From WJKR01 sp964556395 (GTDB lineage: Archaea; Nanobdellota; Nanobdellia; Woesearchaeales; WJKR01): a stretch of 32,079 nt of DNA. How positions within the stretch are numbered: the stretch's first letter is position 1; every line of letters begins with the position of its first letter. The position numbers and the translations under genes were made by a program. Where the stretch lies: positions 1 through 32,079 of the forward strand of contig CAZKVR010000009.1 of the NCBI GenBank assembly GCA_964556395.1. The letters are read 5' to 3'. Below, piece after piece: positions 23,264-30,757 of this stretch. The notes beneath the pieces were generated by a model. The model was not told the DNA's origin, searched no databases, and saw only the letters and a program-made list of their open reading frames with translations.

Positions 23264-24492
23264 AGGGCTCCCCTCTGCTTCGCCGCGGCGACGATTCGTT
23301 CCACCGCGAGTATGAAGGCCGCTTCGCGGTAGCTCGTGTCCTTCTCTTTCACCGTGGCGTGGATGTCGTTGAAGCTCTGCACCATCTTCTTCTCGAGCTG
23401 TGCGAGGACGTCGTCTTCCTCCCAGTAGTAGCCGTAGTTGTTCTGAACCCATTCGAAGTACGAGACTGCCACGCCGCCCGCGTTGGCCAGCACGTCCGGG
23501 ATGGCCGTGACGCCTTTCTTCTCGAGGATCTCGTCGGCTTCCGGCGTGACCGGCCCGTTCGCCAGCTCGAGGACTATCTTCGCCTTGATGTTCTGGGCGT
23601 TCTCCTTGGTGACCTGGTTCTCCATGGCTGCGGGTACGAGGACGTCGACGTCGAGCTCTAAGAGCTCCTCGTTCGTCACCTTCTCGGCGTCGAGGGTTTC
23701 GAGGCTTCCTCGTTCTTCCTTGTGCCTGATGGCTTCCGGGATGTCCAGGCCTTCTTCGTGGTAGACGCCGGTCTTGCTGTCGCTGACCGCGACGACCTTG
23801 TAGCCCCAGTCGTCGAGTATGCGGGCCATGTGGCGTCCGGCGTTGCCGAAGCCCTGGATGGCCACCGTCGTCTTGAGGGGGTCGAGGTCGAACTTCTCGA
23901 CAGCCTCTTTCAGGACGTACGCGCCGCCCATGGCCGTCGAGTAGGACCTGCCTTTGCTCCCGCCGAGTTCCAGCGGCTTGCCGGTGATCATGCCTGGCAG
24001 GTGTTCTTTCTTTATCGCTTCGTACTCGTCGAGCATCCATCCCATGACTTGCGGGTTGGTGTACACGTCGGGGGCCGGGACGTCCTTCGTCGGTCCGATG
24101 ACGTCGTGGATGGCTTTTATGAACTCCCTGCTGACCCGTTCGAGTTCCGCTCGGGAGTGCTTCTTCGGGTCGACTTCCACGCCGCCTTTCCCGCCGCCGT
24201 ACGGGACGTCGACGACGGCGTTCTTGATGGTCATCCAGAACGCCAGGGCTTTCACCTCGTCTAGGTCGGCTTGGGGGTGGAACCGGATGCCGCCTTTCGT
24301 CGGACCCCTGGCGTCGTTGTACTGGACGCGGTAGCCGTTGAAGTACTCTGTCTTGCCGTCGTCCATCTTGACCGGGAAGGAGACTTGGAGTATCCTTTTC
24401 GGCGCCTTGAGGAACGTCGTGTCTTCAGGCTTCATGCTGGCTTTTTCAGCTGCTTTGTCCAGTTGCGCTTGGGCGTTGTCGAAGGCGGTCAT
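23260..24492 (-). CDS. gdhA: Glutamate dehydrogenase
   Basis: A ~410-residue member of the hexameric Glu/Leu/Phe/Val dehydrogenase family. It interconverts glutamate and 2-oxoglutarate plus ammonium with NAD(P)H. Substrate motifs are RGPTKGGIRFH (Lys66), MTIKNAVVDVPYGGGKGGV (Lys90, Lys102) and DVPAPDVYT (Asp142). The dinucleotide fold has VAIQGFGNAG (~210-219). Length and all key residues are normal. ATG 24492 lies 5 nt after GGGTGA and is preferred to GTG 24501, which overlaps the thioredoxin stop (GTGA). Central nitrogen metabolism, in an operon with thioredoxin. Confidence 0.96.
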   Translation of the reverse strand: MTAFDNAQAQLDKAAEKASMKPEDTTFLKAPKRILQVSFPVKMDDGKTEYFNGYRVQYNDARGPTKGGIRFHPQADLDEVKALAFWMTIKNAVVDVPYGGGKGGVEVDPKKHSRAELERVSREFIKAIHDVIGPTKDVPAPDVYTNPQVMGWMLDEYEAIKKEHLPGMITGKPLELGGSKGRSYSTAMGGAYVLKEAVEKFDLDPLKTTVAIQGFGNAGRHMARILDDWGYKVVAVSDSKTGVYHEEGLDIPEAIRHKEERGSLETLDAEKVTNEELLELDVDVLVPAAMENQVTKENAQNIKAKIVLELANGPVTPEADEILEKKGVTAIPDVLANAGGVAVSYFEWVQNNYGYYWEEDDVLAQLEKKMVQSFNDIHATVKEKDTSYREAAFILAVERIVAAAKQRGAL

Positions 24493-24497
24493 CTTGT

Positions 24498-24848
24498 TCA
24501 CCCTTCCTGCTTGGCTTTCTCGATGCCTTGGTCGATGCGTTGCTTCAGGACTTCTTTGGGTCCGAAGCCTACGATGCGGTCGACTTCCTTGCCGTCCTTG
24601 AAGATGCCGAGGGTCGGGATGCCTCTGATGCCGTGTTGTTGCGCCAGTTCCGGCTCCTCTTCGGTGGAGAGCTTGCAGAGCTTGGCCGTGCCTTGCTCAT
24701 GGTATTCTTCGGCGAGCTCTTCGTAGACCGGTGCCATCATCTGGCACGGGCCGCACCAGGACGCCCAGAAGTCGATGACCACTGGCTTATCCGTTTGCTT
24801 CACTTCCTGCTCGTAGTTGTCTTTCGTCAAGTGGACCGTGTTTGCCAT
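24498..24848 (-). CDS. trxA: Thioredoxin
   Basis: A 116-residue thioredoxin: KPVVIDFWASWCGPCQMMAP with active-site Cys32-Gly-Pro-Cys35, KLSTEEEPELAQQHGIRGIP with cis-Pro78, and TLGIFKDGKEVDRIVGF. It reduces protein disulfides in the cytoplasm. ATG 24848, 8 nt after AAGGTGA, is the family N-terminus; the frame runs further upstream but without similarity. First gene of the operon, with its stop overlapping or adjacent to the gdh start. Confidence 0.95.
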   Translation of the reverse strand: MANTVHLTKDNYEQEVKQTDKPVVIDFWASWCGPCQMMAPVYEELAEEYHEQGTAKLCKLSTEEEPELAQQHGIRGIPTLGIFKDGKEVDRIVGFGPKEVLKQRIDQGIEKAKQEG

Positions 24849-24918
24849 TTCGTTTTTCACCTTTTTTTCGTTGTTCCTGCACCACCATTCGTGGTTGTGA
24901 TGGGGGTAAGCACACATC

Positions 24919-24930
24919 GTTTAAATAACC
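24919..24930 (-). promoter_or_regulatory. TATA box of the trx-gdh-HTH operon
   Basis: Minus-strand GGTTATTTAAAC lies ~75 nt before ATG 24848, leaving a ~45-nt leader with ribosome binding site AAGGTGA. The 24849-25051 gap otherwise holds only this and the divergent promoter. Confidence 0.6.
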
Positions 24931-25016
24931 TGTGGATGTGTGGCTCGTTGTGGGTCTCCCAATCACACCTCTTGTGGTTGTGGTTTTTCTCGGCACAGGT
25001 TTTCACACGACCGGGA

Positions 25017-25026
25017 AGTTTAAGAA
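25017..25026 (+). promoter_or_regulatory. TATA box for the CPHC thioredoxin-like gene
   Basis: AGTTTAAGAA lies ~26 nt before ATG 25052; leaderless arrangement. Confidence 0.5.
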
Positions 25027-25051
25027 AGACTCCTGTTTCGTGGTCTCTATC

Positions 25052-25417
25052 ATGGCAAAAGCGACCCTCTACGTCTTCAGCTCGCCGACGTGCCCGCACT
25101 GTCCGACCGCCAAAGCCATCGCAGGACAGGTGGCGAAGGAACGAGACGACGTCATATACAAGGACGTCGTCAGCGGCATGGCTGGCAGCAACAAGCTGTT
25201 CAAGAAGTTCGACATCGCCAGCGTCCCGACGATCATCATCCAAGGACCTGCGTACCCGCAGAACATCGGGCTGAAAGGGACGCAGCCCGTACCGACCCTG
25301 AACAAGTACCTCGACGTGGCTGTCGGTAAGCGAGGGGTAGAGGAAGAAACAACGTCTACAGGCGGGAACGGGTTCATAGGCAAGATAAAAAAGTTGTTCT
25401 CGGCGCTGGAAGAATAA
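25052..25417 (+). CDS. Thioredoxin/glutaredoxin-like protein with CPHC active site
   Basis: A 121-residue protein: TLYVFSSPTCPHCPTAKAIA with Cys14-Pro-His-Cys17 (the DsbA-type dipeptide, more oxidising than CGPC), ASVPTIII with cis-Pro59, and a C-terminal Gly-rich linker ending in an amphipathic basic helix (GFIGKIKKLFSALEE) that could touch the membrane. Probably a thiol-disulfide exchange protein; the natural partner is unknown, but the nearby Cys-rich surface proteins need disulfides (inference; there is no signal peptide). Divergent from thioredoxin. Last GC-rich gene before the AT-rich island. Confidence 0.87.
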   Translation: MAKATLYVFSSPTCPHCPTAKAIAGQVAKERDDVIYKDVVSGMAGSNKLFKKFDIASVPTIIIQGPAYPQNIGLKGTQPVPTLNKYLDVAVGKRGVEEETTSTGGNGFIGKIKKLFSALEE

Positions 25418-25433
25418 GACCATGACAAGGTCT
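25417..25433 (+). terminator. Inverted repeat after the CPHC gene
   Basis: AGACC (25417-25421) and GGTCT (25429-25433) can pair with a 7-nt loop directly at the stop codon, at the composition boundary. Confidence 0.4.
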
Positions 25434-25620
25434 AATCTTTCACCACTCCAAATACGGACAGTTTTTCCGGACTAGAATGACACAAAATGAATTTTAAAAG
25501 GCTGAAAAGACCGGATTAAGCGATTCTCGCTTAGAAATGGTTAAACTTAATCGAATTTTCACTTTAGATGTTCTTTTAGAAAAAGAACCAAAAAAAGAAT
25601 TGGGGCTTAAAAAATTAAAA

Positions 25621-25630
25621 AGTTTATATA
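25621..25630 (+). promoter_or_regulatory. TATA box for the 556-residue gene
   Basis: AGTTTATATA lies ~25 nt before ATG 25653; leaderless. Confidence 0.6.
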
Positions 25631-25652
25631 TTTCAACTAATATTTATTCAAT

Positions 25653-27323
25653 ATGGTGCCATCACAAAGCGATTTATTTAGAAAATTAGGGCAATTAAGA
25701 AGTTCATTTGAAACAAAAATTCGTGAAAAACAACCAATTATTCAGTCAGATATTGATGAATTAAATAGACTCTATGCAGATTTAGCTCTCGTTAGACATT
25801 TTACCGATAAAGATAGATTTTTAAATCAAGCAAATGTAAATTTTTTTTCTTCATTTATGTTTCTTTATCAAAATAGATTTGTAGATTCAGTCACTCAAAT
25901 ATTAGAATATTGTAAAAACTTATGTCAAGTATACTTAGCTGATAATTCATCAAATCTCTCCAGTCAAATATTACGTTTAAAACCTTATGCAGTTCATCTT
26001 TGTGAAAGAAAAGGAACTAATAATTATTTTGAAATAACTTTTTTTGATCAAATTGAATCTGTATTTGATCAAATTCTTGCTACAGGTCTTGATAAAGATA
26101 TTTTCAATGAACAATTATTTTGTGTTTTGAGACCTGTATATATTGATATCAAGAATAATTTGAGAGGATATAATAAGAATCAAGATACAATCAGAGATAA
26201 TCTAAATGATTTTATTATTAAATCTAAACGTACTCATAAAGATAATGAAAAACACTATTCTACAGCAATAGTTAATTCAATTGGATACAAACTTCATAAA
26301 TATTATTTATTTAAATTAATTCGAGATAAGAATTATACAGACGTAGCTTCCGTTTGTCAGAATATGAAAAAATGTGCTCACGAGGCAAAATCATCTTACG
26401 CTACATTCTGTCGGTTAATAAATAATTTTGATACCTCTTCATTATTGGGAACTCAGATAGATTACGAGTATTCTAAATATTATTACAATTATTACTGCAA
26501 TTTAAACCCACGGAAAGCAATTGAGGCATTGAAAAATATTGAAAGCAAATTAATTCTTTCTAAATTTGAATCTGATCATGAAAGAACTCATCAGATAAAC
26601 TATTTTGAAAGAGAGCTAAATCATTTTGTATTATATTTCAAGTTAATACTTCTAAGAAGCGAAGTTGATTCAAAAAAAGAAATAATGCATGAAGCATGGG
26701 AAACTGGTCTTTATGACAGAGTCTCAACAAAATTATCTGAAGCCATATCTATGTTTAGAAGAAACAATGAAATAGAATCTTCTGATTTTGACTTAAAAAT
26801 AATTAGCTCTACATTCTCAGGAATAATAACTGAGCTATTCTTATATCGATTAATCATTGGTTTAAAGAAAGAAAACATTGATACAACTCAAGTAACAAAT
26901 GAAAAAATATTGGAGTTTATCAATGAAATAAATAGCACAGAGGAATCTAATATTAATTTAAGAGAAGATCTTTTCACTGCAAATACCAAAACTGATGCTG
27001 ACATAATGTTTGAAAATACATCTGGAAAAGCATGTCTTTCAATCAAAAACCGACCAATAGGCGAATGTATGGATGATATTAAACATGAGTTTTCTATTTT
27101 TAATGAGAATAATATAAGTAAGGTATACTTGTTAGTAAATTTACTAAAAACAGTAAAGGACGATTACGACCATATCAAATCATATTTAGAGACTGATTAT
27201 TCAAATATTACTGTAATTATAATCGATATAAGAGATTTTACCAGCAATCTATTAACTTTGCAAAGCGAAATGCAACAACTAATGATGTTTAATCTTGAGT
27301 TGTATAGTATTTTAGATTATTGA
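25653..27323 (+). CDS. Unknown 556-residue helical protein, C-terminal nuclease-fold-like segment
   Basis: A large AT-rich gene with its own TATA box. The first ~430 residues are predicted mainly alpha-helical, rich in Asn, Tyr, Phe and Lys. The C-terminal part has a strand pattern reminiscent of PD-(D/E)XK folds: KTDADIMFEN, GKACLSIKN, KVYLLVNLL and ITVIIIDIRDF. The position of the catalytic Glu is Ser (SIK), so it may be inactive or the resemblance may be chance. No signal peptide or membrane helix. Accessory-island context suggests a defence or mobile-element function, but I do not recognise the family. Confidence 0.75.
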   Translation: MVPSQSDLFRKLGQLRSSFETKIREKQPIIQSDIDELNRLYADLALVRHFTDKDRFLNQANVNFFSSFMFLYQNRFVDSVTQILEYCKNLCQVYLADNSSNLSSQILRLKPYAVHLCERKGTNNYFEITFFDQIESVFDQILATGLDKDIFNEQLFCVLRPVYIDIKNNLRGYNKNQDTIRDNLNDFIIKSKRTHKDNEKHYSTAIVNSIGYKLHKYYLFKLIRDKNYTDVASVCQNMKKCAHEAKSSYATFCRLINNFDTSSLLGTQIDYEYSKYYYNYYCNLNPRKAIEALKNIESKLILSKFESDHERTHQINYFERELNHFVLYFKLILLRSEVDSKKEIMHEAWETGLYDRVSTKLSEAISMFRRNNEIESSDFDLKIISSTFSGIITELFLYRLIIGLKKENIDTTQVTNEKILEFINEINSTEESNINLREDLFTANTKTDADIMFENTSGKACLSIKNRPIGECMDDIKHEFSIFNENNISKVYLLVNLLKTVKDDYDHIKSYLETDYSNITVIIIDIRDFTSNLLTLQSEMQQLMMFNLELYSILDY

Positions 27324-27388
27324 ACGCCCCAACTCTTTAGTCCTTCAGACAGTTACACTCACTACGTTCGAAATTATATAAGTGAAAA

Positions 27389-27470
27389 TTCGACTTTGAT
27401 TTTTTGCCTTCGGCATCGTTGCACTAAAAATCAGTCCTAACGGAGAGTTTAACAAGGATTAAATGAAATT
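27389..27470 (+). repeat. Island intergenic element A
   Basis: TGATTTTT (27398 onward) pairs with AAAAATCA (to ~27433), enclosing TGCC-TTC-GGCA and CGTTGCACT, then GGAGAG and the core TTTAACAAGGATTAA (27448-27462). It is nearly the same sequence as element D over ~80 nt. It lies between two converging genes. Confidence 0.75.
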
Positions 27471-27481
27471 AGAAATACTAA

Positions 27482-27766
27482 TTATTTTTCAGATTGTTTT
27501 ATTTTTTTGGCCAATGTAAGAATATGTTTGTTATAGATATTTTTCTTCACAAATTCCTTTTTTAAATTTGAAAGAATTTCTAATTGATTATCAATATAAT
27601 CATCATAAGAATCAAAAATATCTGAATTCATATATTTTTTAACAGTTTCTTCTTTTAGAAGTCTTAAACTTTTCTTACATCTCTCGCATATAATGTGTCC
27701 TTCAAATTTATAATTCGTTCCATCATTTGTCATATGACAAATTTCACATGCTATTTCATCATACAT
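27482..27766 (-). CDS. Small zinc-ribbon protein
   Basis: A 94-residue protein. An N-terminal zinc ribbon uses Cys7, Cys10, Cys27 and Cys30 (CEIC ... CERC), followed by a long basic helical tail (KKYMNSDIFDSYDDYIDNQL ... LTLAKKIKQ). Zinc ribbons with helical tails bind nucleic acid or protein; the specific role is unknown. The AT-rich upstream region (27767-27795) offers TATA-like sequence but no unique box. The stop lies 12 nt from element A. Confidence 0.65.
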   Translation of the reverse strand: MYDEIACEICHMTNDGTNYKFEGHIICERCKKSLRLLKEETVKKYMNSDIFDSYDDYIDNQLEILSNLKKEFVKKNIYNKHILTLAKKIKQSEK

Positions 27767-27810
27767 ATATCATAAAAAAATAAACAAATATATTAAATTT
27801 AGTATTACTA

Positions 27811-27866
27811 ACTCTCTTCGTTCGGTCTCTTCGAGACTCATTTAACAGTGATTAAGTTCAATAATT
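27811..27866 (+). repeat. Island intergenic element B
   Basis: The hairpin GTCTC-TTC-GAGAC (27825-27837) is followed by CATTTAACAGTGATTAAG (core 27841-27855). Same orientation as the other elements, here between divergent genes. Confidence 0.7.
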
Positions 27867-27884
27867 TCAAGCTCCCCTAAAAAA

Positions 27885-27895
27885 GATTTAAATAT
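27885..27895 (+). promoter_or_regulatory. TATA box for the 179-residue gene
   Basis: GATTTAAATAT lies ~25 nt before ATG 27920; leaderless. Confidence 0.55.
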
Positions 27896-27919
27896 ATCAA
27901 AAGATTTTTTTTAATTAAT

Positions 27920-28459
27920 ATGGTTGAAAGAGTAATCATTGGAAGAACTGGGGAAAGAGTAATAACAGGAGGATTAAAAGAATTTCATTATACCACTGAA
28001 GATCTAGAAAGAATTAGAAACCAAGATACGGAATCTACAAGAGAGTTTAAGAGAATTCTTCAAGAATGGAGAAATGAAAAAGATAAAGAAAAAGAAAAAC
28101 AATATTATGAAAAATTACTATTTCTTTTCAAAGAAATTCTGTTTGAACTTGAAAATAAAAAAACAGAATTGAATAAATTAGAAAAAGAATACGAAACACT
28201 CCAAAAAGATATTTCAAAAGGCACAAAAGAATTAAGAACTGTTACAAAACTCCATAATTCTGAAAAAGCGAATATAAAAAATGAACGTGAACAATTATCA
28301 AAATTGAAGAATTCTCTAAAAAATAAAGAATCTGAGTTATTGAAATTTGAAAAGGAACTAAATGAAAGGGAGAAAAAAGTATCTTCAAATGAAATTAAAA
28401 ATAATAATTCAACCACATTAAAGGAAGATAAACCTACCGAAGAAAAAAATCTTTTCTAA
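27920..28459 (+). CDS. Coiled-coil protein, 179 residues
   Basis: The N-terminus MVERVIIGRTGERVITGGLK is a short beta-like segment. From residue ~45 to ~155 the sequence is a continuous Lys/Glu-rich heptad pattern (coiled coil), ending in a polar Asn/Lys/Glu tail. There is no membrane helix, so it is probably cytoplasmic and oligomeric. Not recognised; similar small coiled-coil proteins occur in many accessory islands. Confidence 0.68.
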   Translation: MVERVIIGRTGERVITGGLKEFHYTTEDLERIRNQDTESTREFKRILQEWRNEKDKEKEKQYYEKLLFLFKEILFELENKKTELNKLEKEYETLQKDISKGTKELRTVTKLHNSEKANIKNEREQLSKLKNSLKNKESELLKFEKELNEREKKVSSNEIKNNNSTTLKEDKPTEEKNLF

Positions 28460-28486
28460 ATAGAATATTTAAAAGAGGGGTTTGAA

Positions 28487-28552
28487 ATTACTCTGCGGAC
28501 GCAGTTTCCCGCACTTCGTATGGGAAACGAACTTAACAGTGATTAGTTTCAA
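28487..28552 (+). repeat. Island intergenic element C
   Basis: ATTACTCTGCGG leads two perfect hairpins: CTGCG-GA-CGCAG, then GTTTCCC (28504-28510) with GGGAAAC (28522-28528). The core ACTTAACAGTGATTAG (28531-28546) follows. Its opening matches element E. Confidence 0.75.
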
Positions 28553-28590
28553 TCAAGAGAAAGGGTAAAAAGTAGACGGGGTAAGAAAAA

Positions 28591-28600
28591 TATATAAATC
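28591..28600 (+). promoter_or_regulatory. TATA box for the PD-(D/E)XK gene
   Basis: TATATAAATC lies ~25 nt before ATG 28620; leaderless. Confidence 0.6.
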
Positions 28601-28619
28601 GGTTGTTCTTAATAATGAT

Positions 28620-29237
28620 ATGGACTTAAAGAATAATTTTTGGAAAGATTTTTTTAACCATTTTACTTCTGAGTGTAAAAAACTATATCAAAATAAAGGT
28701 TTTAATTATGATATTCCAAAAGAAGATCAAATTAGATCTTCACTTTATTCATTTCTAACAAATAAAGAGTTATTAGTAGAAGTAGAAAGTAATATTTATG
28801 TTAAAAATCCCAAAAAGCATCAAGCAACTCCTAGGTTTGATTTAAGAGTTCTAAATAAGGATTTTGATTTAATTATTGAAATTAAGAGAACTACCGCCCT
28901 TAATATTTGGACAAATGATTTCAGAAATTATTTGAGTTCATGGCAATTTGATATTGATAAATTGGAATCTCTTGACAATACTGAGGATTTCGATAAAGGA
29001 AATATTAAGGATAAAACCAGAAAATGTTTTTTGCTTTTTATATTTACAAACCATGATGAAAAATCACAGCAATTATTAGAAAAACTAAATGGACGAATAA
29101 TTTCATTTAAGAATTATGTCAAAGAAAAATGGATAGACTATGATTTTTATGAAACAGAATATGTCTCATTTGGCAATTATTCTTCAGCTAGTTCAAACCA
29201 CGAATTGAAAGCAAAGATGTTAGTATGGTGGAAATAA
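28620..29237 (+). CDS. PD-(D/E)XK nuclease-fold protein
   Basis: A 205-residue protein. EDQIRSSLYSFLTNKELLVE is a helix with acidic residues; RFDLRVLNKDFDLIIEIKRT supplies Asp74 and Glu87-x-Lys89, the core of the PD-(D/E)XK Mg2+-dependent nuclease fold. A strand (KCFLLFIFTNHDE) and helix follow. No separate DNA-recognition domain is visible. Such stand-alone proteins are common in restriction and defence islands; activity is likely as the triad is intact. Target unknown. Confidence 0.75.
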   Translation: MDLKNNFWKDFFNHFTSECKKLYQNKGFNYDIPKEDQIRSSLYSFLTNKELLVEVESNIYVKNPKKHQATPRFDLRVLNKDFDLIIEIKRTTALNIWTNDFRNYLSSWQFDIDKLESLDNTEDFDKGNIKDKTRKCFLLFIFTNHDEKSQQLLEKLNGRIISFKNYVKEKWIDYDFYETEYVSFGNYSSASSNHELKAKMLVWWK

Positions 29238-29303
29238 TTTTCTTACCCTTTATTCTTGTTCTTGATGTGTCGCATTCGCTCATTAGATGGAATGACCTCT
29301 TTC

Positions 29304-29391
29304 TCGACTTTGAATTTTTCCTACGGTTCGCTACGGAACGTTGCACTAAAAATCAATCCTTCGGAGAGTTTAACAGTGATTAATTGAAATA
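29304..29391 (+). repeat. Island intergenic element D
   Basis: CTCGACTTTGAATTTTT, a CTACGG-TTCG-CTACGG segment, GGAACGTTGCACTAAAAATC, CTTCGGAGAG, then the core TTTAACAGTGATTAA (29369-29383). It closely matches element A and ends 2 nt from the stop of the converging ParB-like gene. Confidence 0.75.
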
Positions 29392-29392
29392 A

Positions 29393-29814
29393 TTATTCTG
29401 GGCCTTTATAGAATTCATAATCTTTTTTATCTTTGAACCATATTAAGCACCAGTATTCTTTATAACCGCATTTTTTGAGGGCTTCAAATCTGTGATTTCC
29501 ATCTGCAATCGAATATTTCTTGTTTAAAAACCATATTATTAAAGGTGGCGTATCCCAACCATTCTTGATTTTAGATGCCAGTTCTAAATTTTTTCTATCG
29601 AATTTTTCTCGATCTTCATGAAATTTCATCTCAGATTCATGTCCACAACACCTCATTAAATCAGATAATTTTAATTTGATGGTCCAATAAATAATCCTTC
29701 CTGGATTTTTTTAGCAAATGATTCATTATTTGTCGAAACTAAAAATTTAGATGCCCACTCTCTTGCTTTACCATCCTTCGAATATTCAATTGCGGACTTT
29801 AAGGTGGGCTTCAT
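29393..29814 (-). pseudogene. ParB/sulfiredoxin-fold gene split by a frameshift in an A7 run
   Basis: The 3' part (29393-29656, 87 residues) has a ParB/Srx-like core: LASKIKNGWDTPPLIIWFLN, SIADGNHRFEALKKCG (the DGNHR nucleotide-binding motif) and EYWCLIWFKD. Its frame stays open upstream to a TAA at the run of seven T (29706-29712 on the plus strand). A second frame from ATG 29814, with a TATA box ~26 nt upstream, runs through this run and stops at 29671. Joining the frames there gives one ~138-residue protein (FAKK-NPGRIIYWTIKLKLSDLM), with the ParB N-terminal strand restored. It is a one-base deletion, an assembly error or a slippage site. ParB-fold proteins hydrolyse CTP or ATP, or cut DNA. 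Confidence 0.7.
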
Positions 29815-29833
29815 AAAAAGATTAAAACACAGA

Positions 29834-29845
29834 AGATTTATAATT
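29834..29845 (-). promoter_or_regulatory. TATA box for the ParB-like gene
   Basis: Minus-strand TAATTATAAATC lies ~26 nt before ATG 29814 and supports 29814 as the true start of the split gene. Confidence 0.55.
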
Positions 29846-29860
29846 ATTACGGCCTAGAAT

Positions 29861-29946
29861 AATTACTCTGCGGTTTTTCTCTTCGAGAAAAATACTCGGG
29901 AACGTTGCACTTTCGCTTCGCTCACTCTCATTTAACAAGTATTATA
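29861..29946 (+). repeat. Island intergenic element E
   Basis: AATTACTCTGCGG, then the perfect hairpin TTTTTCTC-TTC-GAGAAAAA, GGAACGTTGCACT (shared with D), CTTCGCTTCGCTCACTCTC, and the core ATTTAACAAGTATTA (29930-29944). It joins features of C and D. Confidence 0.75.
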
Positions 29947-29989
29947 TCCGATTTTGTATTTGAGAACAATGAAAGAGCTCTTCAGAAAC

Positions 29990-29999
29990 ATTTATAATC
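29990..29999 (+). promoter_or_regulatory. TATA box for the NUDIX gene
   Basis: ATTTATAATC lies ~25 nt before ATG 30021; leaderless. Confidence 0.55.
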
Positions 30000-30020
30000 T
30001 TCTAGATTTCATATGTTTAT

Positions 30021-30458
30021 ATGGCTAAAGAATATCAAAAAATAACTGTTGGGGGGTTGCTTGTACAAGATAACAAAGTTCTTGTCGTTAGGAGGTCTTC
30101 TGCTGAACCGTATTTAACGGGGTATTACGAATTGCCTGGAGGGAAAGTTGACTTTGGCGATCATCCGAAAGAGAGTCTTGAAAGAGAATTTATGGAGGAA
30201 GTCAATCTCAAGGTCATAGCGTCGCATCCTTATCGGGTATTCACTTACCTTTCTGATAATGGGCATCGTCATACTGTTGAATTAGTGTATTTTGTTGAAT
30301 TGGATGATGATACGAAGAATATCAAATTAAGCGAAGAACACGACGATTTCAAGTGGATTTCGGAAGAAGAAGTTGATGATTTGCAAATTAGTGATGAGAT
30401 CAAGATGAACATTAAAGTTGGTTTCAAAGAAATTGAAGACAGGGCTGTTTCAAATTAA
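30021..30458 (+). CDS. NUDIX hydrolase
   Basis: A 145-residue protein of MutT/NUDIX fold that hydrolyses nucleoside diphosphates linked to another group. The NUDIX box is GGKVDFGDHPKESLEREFME followed by EVNL. REFMEE is intact, but the first box Glu is Asp and the usual Gly after EE is Asn, changes seen in many active family members. TVGGLLVQDNKVLVVRR opens the fold and LVYFVELD continues it. The substrate cannot be read from sequence; dNTP clean-up or ADP-ribose-like compounds are possible. Base composition is intermediate between island and chromosome. Confidence 0.9.
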   Translation: MAKEYQKITVGGLLVQDNKVLVVRRSSAEPYLTGYYELPGGKVDFGDHPKESLEREFMEEVNLKVIASHPYRVFTYLSDNGHRHTVELVYFVELDDDTKNIKLSEEHDDFKWISEEEVDDLQISDEIKMNIKVGFKEIEDRAVSN

Positions 30459-30461
30459 AAA

Positions 30462-30470
30462 AATTTATAT
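30462..30470 (+). promoter_or_regulatory. TATA box for the 87-residue gene
   Basis: AATTTATAT lies ~26 nt before ATG 30494; leaderless. Confidence 0.55.
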
Positions 30471-30493
30471 ACATTACATCATCTTCTGTTTCT

Positions 30494-30757
30494 ATGGCCA
30501 AACATCCTCGGAGAGTTGTAGGGTTTGAAGGTTCACTCGATGATTTAGCTAAATCCGTTGGAAACATGACTTATGACCAGACGTCATCGTTTATTGAAAA
30601 GCTTGCTGATGATATCAAAAGGCAGGCGGATGCAGATTTGGCCAGAGGAAGAAAAAAACTCGCTTCGGAATTATATGCTACTGCAGATGAACTGTATCAA
30701 GCAAGAGATAGGATGGATGTGGCTTGGAAGATATGTGAGCCTTATATGAAAGACTGA
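30494..30757 (+). CDS. Small helical protein, unknown
   Basis: An 87-residue, nearly all-helical protein: VVGFEGSLDDLAKSVGNMTY, then FIEKLADDIKRQADADLARG and LASELYATADELYQARDRMD, ending AWKICEPYMKD. No membrane segment and no motif I recognise. It has its own TATA box and starts 36 nt after the NUDIX stop, so it is probably a separate leaderless unit. Confidence 0.68.
   Translation: MAKHPRRVVGFEGSLDDLAKSVGNMTYDQTSSFIEKLADDIKRQADADLARGRKKLASELYATADELYQARDRMDVAWKICEPYMKD

Noticed and set aside
22919..24040. 373-residue minus-strand frame across the HTH gene and part of gdh
   Set aside because: Only its last 114 residues (from ATG 23263) are a real protein; the upstream part is an out-of-frame Arg-rich reading of glutamate dehydrogenase.
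27361..27375. tRNA T-loop-like GTTCGAAA sequence in the island
   Set aside because: No acceptor stem, anticodon arm or second conserved block can be folded around it.
27389..29946. Classical integron attC sites at the island elements
   Set aside because: Each core begins with an RYYYAAC match, but no complementary GTTRRRY lies downstream within a normal attC length, and no integron integrase is visible.
27389..29946. CRISPR array
   Set aside because: The repeats are separated by whole genes, vary in sequence and have no uniform short spacers; no cas genes are present.
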